Shown here: one piece after another, positions 63,943-64,000 of the stretch | Layout: each line of letters begins with the position of its first letter | How positions within the stretch are numbered: position 1 is the first letter of the stretch | From: Silene conica | Taxonomy: Eukaryota > Streptophyta > Magnoliopsida > Caryophyllales > Caryophyllaceae | Assembly: GCA_029255685.2 (NCBI GenBank) | Contig: CM055314.2 | Span: 72,552,815 to 72,616,814, forward strand | Length of the DNA stretch: 64,000 nt | Direction: 5' to 3' | Notes under the pieces: model-generated | Seen by the model: only the letters and a program-made list of their open reading frames with translations | What the model was told of the DNA's origin: nothing | Database searches by the model: none | Made by a program: the position numbers and the translations under genes

Positions 63943-64000
63943 ATATTGCATTTTGGAATGTTAGGGGTACTAAAAGAAAGAACTTTTGTGAAGAACTCAA
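63939..64000 (+). CDS. LINE ORF2 start (endonuclease), cut by window end
   Basis: From ATG at 63939 the frame reads MNIAFWNVRGTKRK, the N-terminal beta strand of the apurinic-like endonuclease of plant L1-type LINEs (consensus xxxWNxRG). It remains open to the end of the window. ORF2 normally encodes endonuclease and reverse transcriptase of 1,200 or more residues; only 20 codons are visible here. Orientation is plus. Confidence 0.65.
   Translation, partial: MNIAFWNVRGTKRKNFCEEL

Overview
This is a plant nuclear window, almost certainly a eudicot. It holds one intact, intron-rich host gene and about 46 kb of nested transposable elements. The base composition, the GT-AG introns, the plant retrotransposon lineages (Athila, Tat, a Tekay/Del-like LTR, Copia) and a plant-type SNF4 gene all point to a land plant. 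I cannot name the species. Caryophyllales is only a guess from the general look of the repeats.

Layout, left to right. 1-2.1 kb holds small DNA-transposon relics (a hAT-like end, Tourist-like and other inverted-repeat MITEs), a Copia pol stub and one half of a SINE. 2.1-10.4 kb is a complete gag-only Copia-type LTR element on the minus strand (TR-GAG-like). It has 1295-bp LTRs, a tRNA-Met-type primer site and a perfect GAACC target duplication, and it splits the SINE in two. 10.6-12.07 kb is a Gypsy-like solo LTR. 12.2-15.0 kb is the 3' LTR and 3' tail of a Tekay/Del-like element; this LTR contains two arrays of short hairpin repeats. 15.0-20.07 kb is a dead PIF/Harbinger transposon with a transposase and a Myb/trihelix-like ORF2. 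Its ORF2 is split by a Copia solo LTR (5-bp duplication) and by a 652-bp hAT-type element (8-bp duplication).

20.1-45.9 kb is the 5' part of a Tat-lineage Gypsy element on the plus strand. A 21.3-kb Athila complex on the minus strand sits inside its gag and is flanked by a perfect AGGAC duplication. The complex has three LTRs. Between LTR1 and LTR2 is a full-length internal region (gag, protease, RT, RNase H, integrase, then an env-position ORF1) with four inactivating lesions. Between LTR2 and LTR3 is a second internal region that has lost PBS, gag and pol but keeps an intact ORF1. Arrays of GC-rich palindromes spaced about 80-115 bp apart lie just upstream of the TATA box in each LTR, and again between pol and ORF1 in both internal regions. 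The same motif family occurs in the unrelated Tekay-like LTR at 13.6 kb.

45.9-47.9 kb holds a Tourist-like MITE filled with short tandem repeats and a tRNA-derived SINE. 47.9-60.4 kb is an intact 13-exon minus-strand gene for the SNF4/AKIN-beta-gamma subunit of the SnRK1 kinase. I assembled its exons by hand to 483 codons with consistent phases and GT-AG junctions throughout. Its introns carry an RTE-like tail, a young SINE and an inverted-repeat element. 61-64 kb has Stowaway MITEs, unrecognised ORFs and, at the very end, the first codons of a LINE endonuclease/RT ORF running off the window.

Most interesting: three different LTR families here independently carry arrays of palindromes close upstream of a TATA-like box, and the Athila arrays accompany the only ORF of that element that stays open in both copies.
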